A DNA stretch of 64,000 nucleotides from Isoetes taiwanensis (GCA_021234155.1 JAJEKV010000028.1:4548567-4612566), one strand, 5' to 3'; shown: positions 35,201 to 50,200, numbered from the stretch's first letter. Numbers and translations: made by a program. The notes: generated from the letters alone by a model not told the origin.

Positions 35201-38200
35201 AAAGCTTCGAGATAGCCTTTCTGGCGGCGCTCGCCCGGCGAAATGCGCTAAAGACCACACTCCGGGATCCGGTTCCGTATCCGGCCGTTGAATCCTTTGT
35301 TCAAGGAACCTGGTCGAGAAGGTCGAAAAAAAAATCAACATCCGTCCGGGAGAACATATCAAAAATGGCGTCTGTGAGGCGGCAGTGTAGAAACCAAAGT
35401 GTTTTGTCGTTCGGACATTGCGGAGGCTCGAAATGGCGATCGACTTCGCCACATCGTCAGGAATGCCAAAAATTACCCTAGGGACCAAGTTACCGGTCAT
35501 TTTTTGCAAAGAAAGAAACACTTCGCCCTACATTGCGGTATTGGGTGACCACCTCCTAGGCCAATTGACTCTGAGTGTGTTGCACATGAGATAGTTTGGC
35601 GCTTCTTAGAAGGGGGTGGGCTTACGGCCACAAAACTTGGTCCCTAGGGCAATGTCGGCGTTTCGAGTCCATTGGCGAGAGGCGGATCGGTTGGGAGAGG
35701 GGAAGTTGCCCGTCGTCGCCCGGGAGCGCCGGAGAGAGGACTTTTGGGGCAAAGCTTCAGGGTGGTTTTAGGGTCCGTGCTGCGGCGTCAACACCCTCTC
35801 ACGTCAAGACGGCGCCAAGGTCCTAGTCAAATCGACAAGGATAGAGCCTCCGGCGTAAACCCTATGAGTTGCCGAGGTTCTAGCGAGGGTTTGCGTTTTG
35901 GGTGCCGAGTTTTGGTCTTTTTGCACTTGGGGCGTGGCGATCACATGCAGATTGAAGCGAAGCAAGGGGAAATGACGGAATGGAGTTTGGACTGTACTCC
36001 TCCCGTTGTGGCGAGTTAGAAGTCAAGGGCAGCTTTTGCGATAGCAAGACATTCGTAAATTCGTAATTAATGCATGATACGGACTTAAATTCTGATTTTT
36101 GTCGGCTAGCTTCCTAAGTCATCGCCAACATACAGGCCAACTTTCAAAAATTTTGGATAAGGTTTAGATCAAATAGTTTGCATTAGAGCGGTTCGGGCAG
36201 CTTTGTTGTTGGGCGGCGGTAGCAGCACACTTGCCCAATTCAAACAAGGCGGGGACCTTGCAAGGCCTCCCTCATTAGAGGGGAGAGTTCGAACCCCGGG
36301 GCGAGCCCCAAAAAGCTTCGAGGCAGCCTTTCTGGCGGCGCCCGGTGCGCTAAAGACCACACTCCCGGATCTCGGTTCCGTATCCGGCCGTTGAATCCTT
36401 TGTTCAAGGAACCTGGTCAGAAGGTCAAAAATCCAACATCCGTCAGGAGAACATATCAAACCCTTGGCGTCTACTGAGGCGCTTGTGTAGAAACCAAAGT
36501 GTTTTGTCGTTCGGACATTGCGGAGGCTCGAAATGGCGATCCGACTTCGCCACATCGTCAGGAATGCCAAAATTACCCTAGGGACCAAGTTACCGCGGTC
36601 ATTTTTGCAAAGAAAGAAACACTTCGCCCTACATTGCGGTATTGGTGAGCCACCTCTAGGCCAATTGACTACGAGTGTGTTGCACATGAGATGGTTTGGC
36701 GCTTCTTGAGAAGGGTGGGCTTCTACGGCCACAAAACTTGGTCCCTAGGGCAATGTCGGCGTTTACGAGTCCATTGGCGAGGCGGATCCGGTTCGGGAGA
36801 GGGGAAGTTGCCGTCCGTCGCCCAAAAACGCCGGAGAGGACTTTTGGGGCAAAGCTGCTTCGGGTGGTTTTAGGGTCCGTGCTCTGGCGTCAACACCCCC
36901 CTACGTCAAGACCGCGGCGCAAAGGTCCTAGTCAAATCGACAAGGATAGAGCCTCAAAATGCGTAAACCCTATGAGTTGCGAGGTTCTAGCGGGGTTTTG
37001 CGTTTTGGGTGCGAGTTTTGGTCTTTTTGCACTTTGGGGCGTGGCGATCACATGCGGTTGAAACAGCGAAGCAAGGGGAGGCCTGGCGGAATGGAGTTTG
37101 GACCTGTACTCCTCCCCGTTGTGGCGGTTAGAAGTCAAGGAAAAAGCTTTTGCGGTAGCAAGACATTCGTAAATTCGTAATTAATGCATAGTACGGACTT
37201 AAATTCTGATTTTTGTCAGCTAGCTTCCTAAGTCATCGCCAACATACTGAGGCCAACTTTCAAAAATTTTGGATAAGGTTTAGATCAAATAGTTTGCATT
37301 AGAGCGGTCAGGGCAGCTGTTGTTGTTAGGCGGTAGAGCAGGCACACTTGCCCAAGTCAAACAAGGCCAGGACCTTGCAAGGCCTCCTCATTAGAGGGAG
37401 AGTTCGAACCCGGAGGCGAGCCCAAAAAGCTTTCGAGATAGACCTTTCTGGCGGCGCTCTCCTGGGGGGTGCGCTAAAGACCACACTCCGGATCTCGGTT
37501 CCGTATCCGGCCAGTTGAATCCTTTGTTCAAGGAACCTGGTTGAGAAGGTCAAAAAATCCAACATCCGTCCAGGAGAACATATCAAACCCATGGCGTCTC
37601 GGCGAATGGAGTTTGGCGGCGGTGGCGACATTGTAGAAACCAAAGTGTTTTGTCGTTCCCGGACATTTCGCGGAGGCTCGAAATGGCGATTGACTTCAGC
37701 CACATCGTCAGGAATGCCAAAATTACCCTAGGGACCAAGTTACCGCGGTCATTTTTGCAAAATTCAAAAAGAAACACTAAGCCCTACATTGCGTATTATG
37801 CGTAGCCACCTCCTAGGCCAATTGACTACGAGTGTGTTGCCATGAGATAGTTTGGCGCTTCTGCCGAGAAAAGGGTGGGCTTCGGCCACAAAACTTGGTC
37901 CCTAGGGCAATGTCGGCGTTACGAGTCCATTGGCGAGGCGGATCCGCGGTTCGGGAGGGAAGTTGCGGACGTTCCGTCGCCCAAAGCCGAGGGAGAGGAC
38001 TTTTGGGGCAAGCTGCTTCCGGGTGGTTTTTAGGGTCCGTGCTCTGGCGTCAACACCCCCCCTCTACGTCAAGACACGGCGCAAGGTCCTAGTCAAATCT
38101 GACAAGGATAGAGCCTCCGAAACGTAAACCCTATGAGTTGCCAGGTTCTAGCAGGGTTTGCGTTTTGGGTCTTAGAAGTTTTGATCTTTTGCACTTGGGG

Positions 38201-41200
38201 CGTGGCCGATCACATGCGGTTGAAAACGTGAAGCAAGGAAATGGCGGAATGGAGTTTGGACACCGTACTCCTCCGTTGTGGCAGTTAGAAGTCAAGGGCC
38301 GCTTTTGCAGTAGCAAGACATTCGTAAATTCGTAATTAATGCATAGTATGGACTTAAATTCTGATTTTTTGTCAGCTAGCTTCCTAAGTCATCGCCAACA
38401 TACAGGCCAACTTTCAAAAATTTTGGATAAGGTTTAGATCAAATAGTTTGCATTAGAACGGTCCGGGCAACTGTTGTTGGGCAGTAGGCAGGCACACTTG
38501 CCCAAGTCAAACAAGGCCAGGACCTTGCAAGGCCTCCTCATTAGAGGGGAGAATTCGGAACCCGGAGGGCGAGCCCCAAAAAGCTTTCGAGGATAGCCTT
38601 TCTGGCGGCAGGCCCGGGGGGCGTCACGCTAAAGACCACACTCTGGATCTCGGTTCCGTATCCGACCGTTGAATCCTTTGTTCAAGGAACACGGTCAGAA
38701 GGTCAAAAAATCCAACATCCGTCACGGAGAACATATCAAACCGCAGAAGCGTCTGCGAGGCGACATTGTAGAAACCAAAGTGTTTTGTCGTTCGGACATT
38801 GCGGAGAGCTCAGAAATGGCGATTCGACTTCGCCACATCGTCAGGAATGCCAAAATTACCTTAGGGACCAAGTTACGGACATTTTTTGCAAAAAGAAAGA
38901 AACACTTCGCCCTACATTTGCGATTATTCGGATAGCCACCTCTAGGCCAATTGACCTTCTGAGTGTGTTGCACGTAAGATATTTTGGCTTCTTCGAAGAA
39001 GGGGTGGGCTTCTAGCCACAAAACTTGGTCCCTAGGGCAGGAGTTAGAGTCCATTGGCGAGGCGGATCGCGGTTACGGAGGGAAAGTTGCAGATCCATCG
39101 CCGGAGCCGGAGGCCGGAAAGGACTTTGGGGCAAAGCTGCTAGGAGAATGGTTTTAGGGTCCGTGCTCGGCGTCAACACCCCCCCTCACGTCAAGACGGC
39201 GCAAGGTCCTAGTCAAATCCGACAAGGATAGAGCCTCCGAAGCGTAAACCCTATGAGTTGCGGGGTTCTAGCGGGTTTTTGCGTTTTGGGTGCCGGAGTT
39301 TTGGTCTTTTGCACTTGGGGCGTGGCCGATCACATGCGATTGAAGCGAAGCAAGGGGAAATGGCGGAATGGAGTTTGGACCTGTACTCCTCCCGTTGTGG
39401 CGGTTAGAAGTCAAGGGCAGCTTTTGCGATAACAAGACATTCGTAAATTCGTAATTAATGCATAGTCTGGGACTTAAATTCTGATTTTTTGTCGGCTAGC
39501 TTCCTAAGTCATCGCCAACATACAGGCTAACTTTCAAAAATTTTGGATAAGGTTTAGATCAAATAGTTTGCATTAGAACGGTCCGGGCGACTGTTGTTGG
39601 GCAGCCGGAGTAGCACACTTGCCCAAGTCAAACAAGGCGGGACCTTGCAAGGCCTCCTCATTAGAGGGGGGAGTCACGAACCCGGGGAGGCGAGCCCCAA
39701 AAAGCTCCGAGGCAGCCTTTTGGCGGCGCCTCCGAAGTCTGCGTCGCTAAAGACCACACTCCGGATCTCGGTTCCCATATCCGGCCAGTTGAATCCTTTG
39801 TTCAAAGGAACTGGTCGAAGGTCTAAAAAAAAATCCAACATCCGTCCAGGAGAACATATCAAATCGCTTGAAGCGTCTGGCGGCGACATTGTAGAAACCA
39901 AAGTGTTTTGTCGTTCGGACATTGCGGAGGCTCGAAATGGCGATTCGACTTAGCCACATCGTCAGGAATGCCAAAATTACCTTAGGGACCAAGTTACCGC
40001 ACAAAGAGCCCTACATTGCGGTATTCGTTAGCCACCTCCTAGGCCAATTGACTACGAGTGTGTTGCACATAAGATATTTTGGCGCTTCTTGCCGAAAGGG
40101 TGGGCTTCTAGCCACAAAACTTGGTCCCTAGGGCAATGTCGGCGTTCTGAGTCCATTGGCGAGAGGCGGATCACGGTTAGGAGAGGGGAAGTTGCCGTCC
40201 CGTCGCCCGGGGGCCCGGGGAGAGGACTTTTGGGGCAAAGCGCTTCAGGGTGGTTTTAGGGTCCGTGCTCGGCGTCAACACCCCCTCTACGTCAAGACCG
40301 GCGCAAGGTCCTAGTCAAATCGACAAGGATAGAGCCTCGAAATGTAAACCCTATGAGTTGCGGGTTCTAGCGGGGTTTTGCGTTTTGGGTGCCCGGGGAT
40401 TTTGGTCTTTTGCACTTGGGGCGTGGCCGATCACATGCGGTTGAGAACGCGAAGCAAAGAGGCCCGGCGGAATGGAGTTTGGACTGTACTCCTCCCGTTG
40501 TGGCGGTTAGAAGTCAAGGGGAAGCTTTTGCGGTAGCAAGACATTCGTAAATTCGTAATTAATGCATAGTATGGACTTAAATTCTGATTTTTTTTGTCAG
40601 CTAGCTTCCTAAGTCATCGCCAACATACAGGCCAACTTTCAAAAATTTTGGATAAGGTTTAGATCAAATAGTTTGCATTAGAGCGGTCAGGGCAGCTTGT
40701 TGTTGGGCGGTAGAAGGCACACTTGCCCAAGTCAAACAAGGCCGGGACCTTGCAAGGCCTCCTCATTAGAGGGAGAGTCACGAACCCGAGGAGGAGCCCC
40801 AAAAAGCTTCCCGAGATAGCCTTTCCTGGCGGCCTCGAGGCGGTGCGCTAAAGACCACACTCCCGGATCTCGGTTCCGTATATCCGTTGAATCCTTTGTT
40901 CAAGGAACCTCGGCCCAGAAGGTCCAAAAATCCAACATCCGATCTGGAGAACATATCAAACCGCTTGAAGCGTCTGCGGCGGCGATTAGAAACCAAAGTG
41001 TTTTGTCGTTCGGACATTGCGGAGGCTCGAAATGGCGATTCGACTAGCCACATCGTCCGGGAATGCCAAAATTACTCTAGGGACCAAGTTACGGTCGGGT
41101 TTTGCAAAAAGAAAGAAAACACTTCGCCCTACATTGCGGTATTAGTGGCCACCTAGGCCAATTGACTACGAGTGTGTTGCACATGAGATAGTTTGGGCTT

Positions 41201-44200
41201 CTTGAGAAGGGTGGGCTTCGGCCACAAAACTTGGTCCCTAGGGCAATGTCGGCGTTCGAGTCCATTGGCGAGACGGAGATGTTCGGAGGGGAAGTTGCCC
41301 GTCGTCGCCGGGGCCGCCGGAGAGGACTTTTGGGGCAAGGCTGCCGGGGTGGTTTTAGGGTCCGTGCTCTGGCGTCAACACCCCCTACGTCAAGACCGCG
41401 GCGCAAGGTCCTAGTCAAATCGACAAGGATAGAGCCTCCGAATCGTAAACCCTATGAGTTGCGAGGTTCTAGCGGGGGTTTGCGTTTTGGGTCTTAAGTT
41501 TTGATCTTTTTTGCACTTGGGGCGTGGCCGATCACATGTCACGATTGAGAACGCGAAGCAAGGGAAATGGCGGAATGGAGTTTGGACCTGTACTCCTCCC
41601 GTTGTGGCGGTTAGAAGTCAAGGGCCGCTTTTGCGGTAGCAAGACATTACCGTAAATTCGTAATTAAAGCATAGTATGGACTTAAATTCTGATTTTTTTG
41701 TCACTAGCTTCCTAAGTCATCGCCAACATACAGGCTAACTTTCAAAAATTTTGGATAAGGTTTAGATCAAATAGTTTGCATTAGAGCGGTCCGGGCAGCT
41801 TTGTTGTTGGGCAGAGGAAGCACACTTGCCCAAGTCAAACAAGGCGGGGACCTTGCAAGGCCTCCTCATTAGAGGGGAGAGTCCGAACCCGAGGGAGGTG
41901 AGCCCCAAAAAAGCTTCAGAGGCAGCCTTTCTGGCAGCTCCGGGGGCGACGCTAAAGATCCACACTCACGGATCTCCGGTTCCGTATGTCCCGGCCGTTT
42001 GAATCCTTTGTTCAAGGAACCTGGTCAGAGAAGGTCAAAAAATCCAACATCCGATCACGGAGAACATATCAAACCGCTGAAGCGTCTGCGGGCGACGGTG
42101 TAGAAACCAAAGTGTTTGTCGTTCGGACATTGCGGGAGGCTCCAAAATGGCGATTCGACTTCGCCACATCGTTCGAATGCTAAAATTACTCTAGGGACCA
42201 AGTTACGGTCGGTTTGCAAAAGAAAGAAACACTTCGCCCTACATTGCAAAAGCCCGTGACCACCTCCTAGGCCAATTGACTACGTGTGTGTTGCACATGA
42301 GATAGTTTGGGCTTCTTGAGAGAGGGGTGGGCTTCTGGCCACAAAACTTGGTCCCTAGGGCAATGTCGGCGTTCGAGTCCATTGGCGAGGCAGATCACGG
42401 TTGGGAGAGGAAGTTGCCCGTCCGTCGCCCGGGAACGCCGGGGAGAGGACTTTGGGGCAAAGCTGCTTCCGGGTGGTTTTAGGGTCCGTGCTGCGGCGTC
42501 AACACCCCCCTCTACGTCAAGACACGGCGCAAAGGTCCTAATCAAATCGGACAAGGATAGAGCCTCGAATCGTAAACCCTATGAGTTGCCGGGTTTTCTA
42601 GCGGGGTTTTGCGTTTTGGGTCTTAGGATTTTTTGATCTTTTGCACTTGGGGCGTGGCGATCACATGCGATTGAGAAGCGAAGCAAGGGGAAATAGCGGA
42701 ATGGAGTTTGGACACTGTACTCCTCCGTTGTGGCGGTTAGAAGTCAAGGGCAGCTTTTGCGGTTAGCAAGACATTAAATAAATTCGTAATTAAAGCATAA
42801 AATGCAGGACTTAAATTCTGATTTTTTTGTCGGCTAGCTTCCTAAGTCATCGCCAACATCTGAGGCTAACTTTCAAAAAATTTTGGATAAGGTTTAGATC
42901 AAATAGTTTGCATTAGAGCGGTCAGGGCAAGCTGTTGTTAGGCGGCAGAGCCTGGCACACTTGCCCAAGTCAAACAAGGCCGGGGAACTTGCAAGGCCTC
43001 CTCATTAGGGGAGAGTCCCGAACCCGGGAGGCCGAGCCCCAAAAAGCTTCCGAGGCGACCTTTCTGGCGCTCCGCCCGAGGGCGCACGCTAAAGACCACA
43101 CTCGGGATCTCGGTTCCGTATCCGGCCGTTGAATCCTTTGTTCAAGGAACCTGGTCAGAAGGTCAAAAAAAATCCAACATCCGTCCAGAGAACATATCAA
43201 ACGCGAAGCGTCTGCGGCGACATTGTAGAAACCAAAGTGTTTTGTCGTTCGGATATTGCGGAGGCTCGAAATGGCGATTCGACTTAGCCACATCGTCAGG
43301 AATGCCAAAATTACCCTAGGGACCAAGTTACCGCGGACATTTTTGCAAAAGAAAGAAACACTTCGCCCTACATTGCGATATTGGTAGCCACCTCCTAGGC
43401 CAATTGACTCTGAGTGTGTTTGCACATAAGATATTTTGGCGCTTCTTCGAGAAGGGTGGGCTTCTAGCCACAAAACTTGGTCCCTAGGGCAAGTTAAGGT
43501 CCATTGGCGAGAGCGGATCAATGATTCGGGAGGGGAAGTTGCCCGTCCCGTCGCCAAAGCCGGGGGGAGAGGACTTTTTGGGGCAAAGCTGCTTCCGGGT
43601 GGTTTTAGGGTCCGTGCTCTGGCGTCAACACCCCCCTCGTCAAGAAGACGGCGCAAGGTCCTAGTAAAATCGACAAGGATAGAGCCTCAGAAATGTAAAC
43701 CCTATGAGTTGCCCGGGTTCTAGCGGGGTTTTGCGTTTTGGGTCTTAGTTTTGGTCTTTTGCACTTGGGGCGTGGCCGATCACATGCGTTGAGAAGCGAA
43801 GCAAGGAGGCCTGGCGGAATGGAGTTTGGACTGTACTCCTCCGTTGTGGCGGTTAGAAGTCAAGGGCGCTTTTGCGGTAGCAAGACATTAAGTAAATTCG
43901 TAATTAATGCATAGTACATACTTAAATTCTGATTTTTTGTCGGCTAGCTTCCTAAGTCATCGCCAACATACAGGCCAACTTTCAAAAATTTTGGATAAGG
44001 TTTAGATCAAATAGTTTGCATTAGAGCGGTCCAGGGCAGCTGTTGTTGGGCGGCCAGAGGCTGGCACACTTGCCCAAGTCAAACAAGGCGAGGACCTTGC
44101 AAGGCCGCCTCATTAGGGGAGAGTCTAGAACCGGAGGCTGAGCCCCAAAAGCTTCGAGATAGCCTTTCGGGCAGCGCTCCGCGGAGGGGTGCGCTAAAGA

Positions 44201-47200
44201 CCACACTCCGGGATCTCGGTTCCCGTATCCGGCCGTTGAATCCTTTGTTCAAGGAACCTGGTCGAGAAGGTCCAAAAATCCAACATCGTCTGGAGAACAT
44301 ATCAAACCGCGAAGCGTCCTGCGGGCGACAGTGTAGAAACCAAAGTGTTTTGTCGTTCGGACATTGCGGAGGCTCCGAAATGGCGATTCGACTTCGCCAC
44401 ATCGTTCGGAATGCCAAAATTACTCGAGGGACCAAGTTACACGGTCAGTTTTGCAAAAGAAAAAAACACTTACGCCCTACATTGCAGTATTCAGCAGCCA
44501 CCTCCTAGCCAATTGACTACGAGTGTGTTGCACATGAAATAGTTTGGCACTTCTTCGAGAAGGGATGGGCTTCTGGCCACAAAACTTGGTCGCTAGGGCA
44601 ATGTCGACGTTACGAGTCCATTGGCGAGAGGCAGATCCACGGTTCGGAGAGGAAGTTGCCCGTCCGTCGCCCGGGCCCGGAGAGGACTTTGGGGCAAAGG
44701 CGCTTCGGGTGGTTTTAGGGTCCGTGCTCGGCTTCAACACACCCCTCTACGTCAAGAAGACACGCGCAAAGGTCCTAGTCAAATCCGACAAGGATAGAGC
44801 CTCCGGCGTAAACCCTATGAGTTGCCGGGTTCTAGCGGGGTTTGCGTTTTGGGTGCCGACGATTTTGATCTTTTGCACTTGGGGCGTGGCCGATCACATG
44901 CGATTGAAGCGAAGCAAGGGGAAATGAGCGGAATGGAGTTTGGACCTGTACTCCTCCGTTGTGGCGGTTAGAAGTCAAGGGCCGCTTTGCGGTAGCAAGA
45001 CATTAAGTAAATTCGTAATTAATGCATAGTACGGACTTAAATTCTGATTTTTTGTCAATTAGCTTCCTAAGTCATCGCCAACATACTGGGCTAACTTTCA
45101 AAAATTTTGGATAAGGTTTAGATCAAATAGTTTGCATTAGAGCGGTCCAGGGGCGACTGTTGTTGGGCAGCCGGTAGCACACTTGCCCAAGTCAAACAAG
45201 GCCAGGACCTTGCAAGGCCTCCTCATTAGGGGGAGAGTCCGAACCCGGGAGGCGAGCCCCAAAAAGCTTCCCGAGGCAGCCTTTCTGGCGGTGGCTCCCC
45301 GGGGCGTGACGCTAAAGACCACACTTGGGATCTCGGTTCCCGTATCCGGCCGTTGAATCCTTTGTTCAAAGGAACCTGGTAGAGAAGGTCCAAAAAAAAT
45401 CCAACATCCGTCCGAGAGAACATATCAAACCGCGAAGCGTCCTGCGGGCGACATTGTAGAAACCAAAGTGTTTTGTCGTTCGGATATTGCGGAGGCTCCG
45501 AAATGGCGATTCGACTTCGCCACATCGTCCGGAATGCCAAAATTACCCTAGGGACCAAGTTACACGGACATTTTTGCAAAAGAAAGAAACACTTACGCCC
45601 TACATTGCAGTATTCAGTAGCCACCTCCTAGGCCAATTGACTACGAGTGTGTTGCACGTAAGATATTTTGGCTTCTTCGAAGGGGTGGGCTTCTAGCCAC
45701 AAAACTTGGTCCCTAGGGCAAAGAGTCCATTGGCGAGAGGCGGATCCGCGGTTGGGAGAGGGAAGTTGCGTCCGGTCGCCAAAGCCGGAGGAGAGGACTT
45801 TTTGGGGCAAAGGCGCTTAGGGTGGTTTTAGGGTCCGTGCTCACGGCGTCAACACCCCCCTCTACGTCAACCGCGGCGCAAAGGTCCTAGTAAAATCGAC
45901 AAGGATAGAGCCTCGAAAAATGTAAACCACATGAGTTGCCGGGTTCTAGCGGGGTTTGCGTTTTGGTGCCGAGGAATTTTGGTCTTTTGCACTTGGGGCG
46001 TGGCGATCACATGCGATTGAGAACGAAGCAAGGGGCGACGGAATGGAGTTTGGACCTGTACTCCTCCATTTGTGGCGTTAGAAGTCAAGGGCAGCTTTTG
46101 CGGTAGCAAGACATTCGTAAATTCGTAATTAATGCATAGTACATACTTAAATTCTGATTTTTTGTCAGCTAGCTTCCTAAGTCATAAGCCAACATACAGG
46201 CCAACTTTCAAAAATTTTGGATAAGGTTTAGATCAAATAGTTTGCATTAGAGCGGTCAGGGCAGCTTTGTTGTTGGGCAAAAGCTGCACGCTTGCCCAAG
46301 TCAAACAAGGCCAGGACCTTGCAAGGCCGCCTCATTAGAGGGGAGAGTCACGAACCCGAGGAGGCGAGCCCCAAAAGCTTCGAGATAGCCTTTCTGGCGG
46401 AGGCTCCGGGCGTGCGCTAAAGACCACACTCGGATCTGCCCGGTTCCGTATCCGGCCGTTGAATCCTTTGTTCAAGGAACCTGGTCGAGAAGGTCAAAAA
46501 ATCCAACATCCGTCACGGAGAACATATCAAACCCTTGAAAGCGTCTGCGGCGGCGATTAGTAGAAACCAAAGTGTTTTGTCGTTCCGGACATTGCGGAGG
46601 CTCGAAATGGCGATTCGACTTCGCCACATCGTTAGGAATGCCAAAATTACTCGAGGGACCAAGTTTACGGTCGTTTTGCAAAAAAAAAAAACACTTACGC
46701 CCTACATTGCGGTATTTGACCACCTCCTAGCCAATTGACTCACTGAGTGTGTTGCACATGAAATAGTTTGGCTTCTTCGAGAAGGGATGGGCTTACGGCC
46801 ACAAAACTTGGTCGCTAGGGCAATGTCGGCGTTTCGAGTCCATTAAGAGAGCGGATCGGTTCGGAGGAGGGAAGTTGCCCGTCCGTCGCCGGGGCCTTCG
46901 GGAGAGGACTTTTGGGGCAAGCTGCTTCGGGTGGTTTTTAGGGTCGTGTTCGCTTCAACACCCCCTCACGTCAAGACCGGACGCAAGGTCCTAGTCAAAT
47001 CCGACAAGGATAGAGCCTCAAACGCGTAAACCCTATGAGTTGCCGGGTTCTAGCGGGGTTTTGCGTTTTGGGTGCCGAATTTTGATCTTTTGCACTTGGG
47101 GCGTGGCGATCACATGCACGATTGAACGCGAAGCAAGGGGAAATGCGGAATGGAGTTTGGACTGTACTCCTCCCGTTGTGGCGGTTAGAAGTCAAGGGCC

Positions 47201-50200
47201 GCTTTTGCGATAGCAAGACATTCGTAAATTCGTAATTAATGCATAGTACGGACTTAAATTCTGATTTTTTGTCAATTAGCTTCCTAAGTCATCGCCAACA
47301 TACGGGCTAACTTTCAAAAAATTTTGGATAAGGTTTAGATCAAATAGTTTGCATTAGAGCGGTCCGGGCAGGCTTTGTTGTTGGGCCGACGCCAGCACAC
47401 TTGCCCAAGTCAAACAAGGCCAAGGACCTTGCAAGGCCTCCTCATTAGAGGGGGAGAGTCCCGAACCAGGAGGCGAGCCCCAAAAGCTTCCCGAGGCAGC
47501 CTTTCTGGCGGCTCCAGCACGGGCGTCGCTAAAGACCACACTTCCAGGATCTCGGTTCGTGATCCGGCCGTTGAATCCTTTGTTCAAGGAACCTGGTCAG
47601 AAGGTCCAAAAATCCAACATCCGTCCAGAGAACGTATCAAACCGCTGGCGTCTGCTGGGCGACATTGTAGAAACCAAAGTGTTTTGTCGTTGGGATATTG
47701 CGGAGGTTCAGAAATGGCTTATTCGACTTCGCCACATCGTCCTAATGCCAAAATTACCTTAGGGACCAAGTTACCGCGGACATTTTGCAAAAGAAAGAAA
47801 CACTTACGCCCTACATTGCAGTATTCAGTAGCCACCTCCTAGGCCAATTGACTACGAGTGTGTTGCACGTAAGATATTTTGGCGCTTCTTCGAGAAGGGG
47901 TGGGCTTCTAGCCACAAAACTTGGTCCCTAGGGCAAGTTCTGAGTCCATTGGCAGAGACAGATCACGGTTCTGGAGAGGGGAAGTTGCCCGTCCGTCGCG
48001 GTGGCCGCCGGAGAGGACTTTGGGGCAATTTGCCTGGGGTGGTTTTAGGGTCCGTGCTCACGGCAACAACCCCCCTACGTCAAGACACGGCGCAAGGTCC
48101 TAGTCAAATCTGGGTTTGCGTTTTGGGTGCCGAGTTTTGGTCTTTTGCACTTGAGGCGTGGCCGATCACATGCAGTTGATAACTTGAAGCAAGGGGACCC
48201 AGCGGAATGGAGTTTGGACCTGTACTCCTCCCGCCGTGGCGGTTAGAAGTCAAGGGCGCTTTAAAGTAGCAAGACATTAAGTAAATTCGTAATTAATGCA
48301 TAGTACATACTTAAATTCTGATTTTTTGTCAGCTAGCTTCCTAAGTCATCGCCAACATACAGGCCAACTTTCAAAAATTTTGGATAAGGTTTAGATCAAA
48401 TAGTTTGCATTAGAGCGGATTAGGGCAGCTGTTGTTGCGTAGAAAGCTGGCACACTTGCCCAAGTCAAACAAGGCCAGGGACCTTGCAAGGCCGCCTCAT
48501 TAGAGGGGAGAGTCCGAACCCCCGTGAGGCGAGCCCCAAAAGCTTCCCCGAGATAGCCTTTCTGGCATGGCCCGTGGGCGACGCTAAAAGACCACACTCC
48601 CGGATCTCGGTTCCCGTATCCGGCCGTTGAATCCTTTGTTCAAGGAACCTGGTCCGAGAAGGTCAAAAAAAATCCAACATCCGGCCCTGGATAACATATC
48701 AAACCGCTGGCGCCCCGTCTGCGGCGGCAGTGTAGAAACCAAAGTGTTTTGTCGTTCGGACATTGCGGAGGCTCGAAATGGCGACCGACCGCCACATGGT
48801 TCGGAATGCCAAAATTACTCTAGGGACCAAGTTACGGCCGGTTTGCAAAGAAAGAAACACTTACGCCCTACATTGCAAAGATTCTGACCACCTCTAGGCC
48901 AATTGACTACGAGTGTGTTGCACATGAAATAGTTTGGCGCTTCTTCGAGAAGGGGTGGGCTTCTGGCCACAAAACTTGGTCGCTAGGGCAATGTCGACGT
49001 TCTGAGTCCATTGGCAGAGACAGATCACGGTTCCGGAGAGGGGAAGTTGCCCGTCCGTCGCCAGGGCCTTCGGGAGAGGACTTTTGGGGCAAGCTGCTTC
49101 CGGGTGGTTTTTAGGGTCCGTGCTCTGGCTTCAACACCCCCCCTCTACGTCAAGACACGGCGCAAGGTCCTAGTCAAATCCGACAAGGATAGAGCCTCCG
49201 AAACGTAAACCCTATGAGTTGCCAGGTTCTAGCAGGGTTTGCGTTTTGGGTGCCGAGTTTTGATCTTTTGCACTTGGGACGTGGCCGATCACATGCAGTT
49301 GAGAACGCGAAGCAAGGGGAAATGACGGAATGGAGTTTGGACCTGTACTCCTCCCGTTGTGGCAGTTAGAAGTCAAGGGCCGCTTTTGCAGTAGCAAGAC
49401 ATTCGTAAATTCGTAATTAATGCATAGTACGGACTTAAATTCTGATTTTTTGTCAGCTAGCTTCCTAAGTCATCGCCAACATACAGGCTAACTTTCAAAA
49501 ATTTTGGATAAGGTTTAGATCAAATAGTTTGCATTAGAACGGTCCGGGCAGCCTGTTGTTGGGCAGCCGAGCTGGCACACTTGCCCAAGTCAAACAAGGC
49601 CAGGACCTTGCAAGGCCTCCTCATTAGAGGGGAGAGTCTGAACCCCAGGAGGCGAGCCCCAAAAAGCTTCCCGAGGCAGCCTTTCCTGGCAGCGCTCCGC
49701 CAGGGGGGCGTACGCTAAAGATCACACTCCTGGATCTCGGTTCCCGTATCCGACCGTTGAATCCTTTGTTCAAGGAACCTGGTCCGAGAAGGTCCAAAAA
49801 AATCCAACATCCGTCCGAGAGAACATATCAAACCGCGAAGCGTCCTGCGGGCGACATTGTAGAAACCAAAGTGTTTTGTCGTTCGGATATTGCGGAGGCT
49901 CCGAAATGGCGATTCGACTTCGCCACATCGTCCGGAATGCCAAAATTACCTTAGGGACCAAGTTACACGGACATTTTTGCAAAAGAAAGAAACACTTACG
50001 CCCTACATTGCAGTATTCAGTAGCCACCTCCTAGGCCAATTGACTACGAGTGTGTTGCACGTAAGATATTTTGGCGCTTCTTCGAGAAGGGGTGGGCTTC
50101 TAGCCACAAAACTTGGTCCCTAGGGCAAGTTCTGAGTCCATTGGCAGAGACAGATCACGGTTCTGGAGAGGGGAAGTTGCCCGTCCGTCGCCCGGGGTGG

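Noticed and set aside
49011-49208. Recurring 65-codon frames in satellite units (also at 49757, 51332, 58160, 58544)
   Set aside because: They match between clean units only because those units are nearly identical DNA. In other units the same frame is broken by indels, and no start context, domain or synonymous bias is seen.
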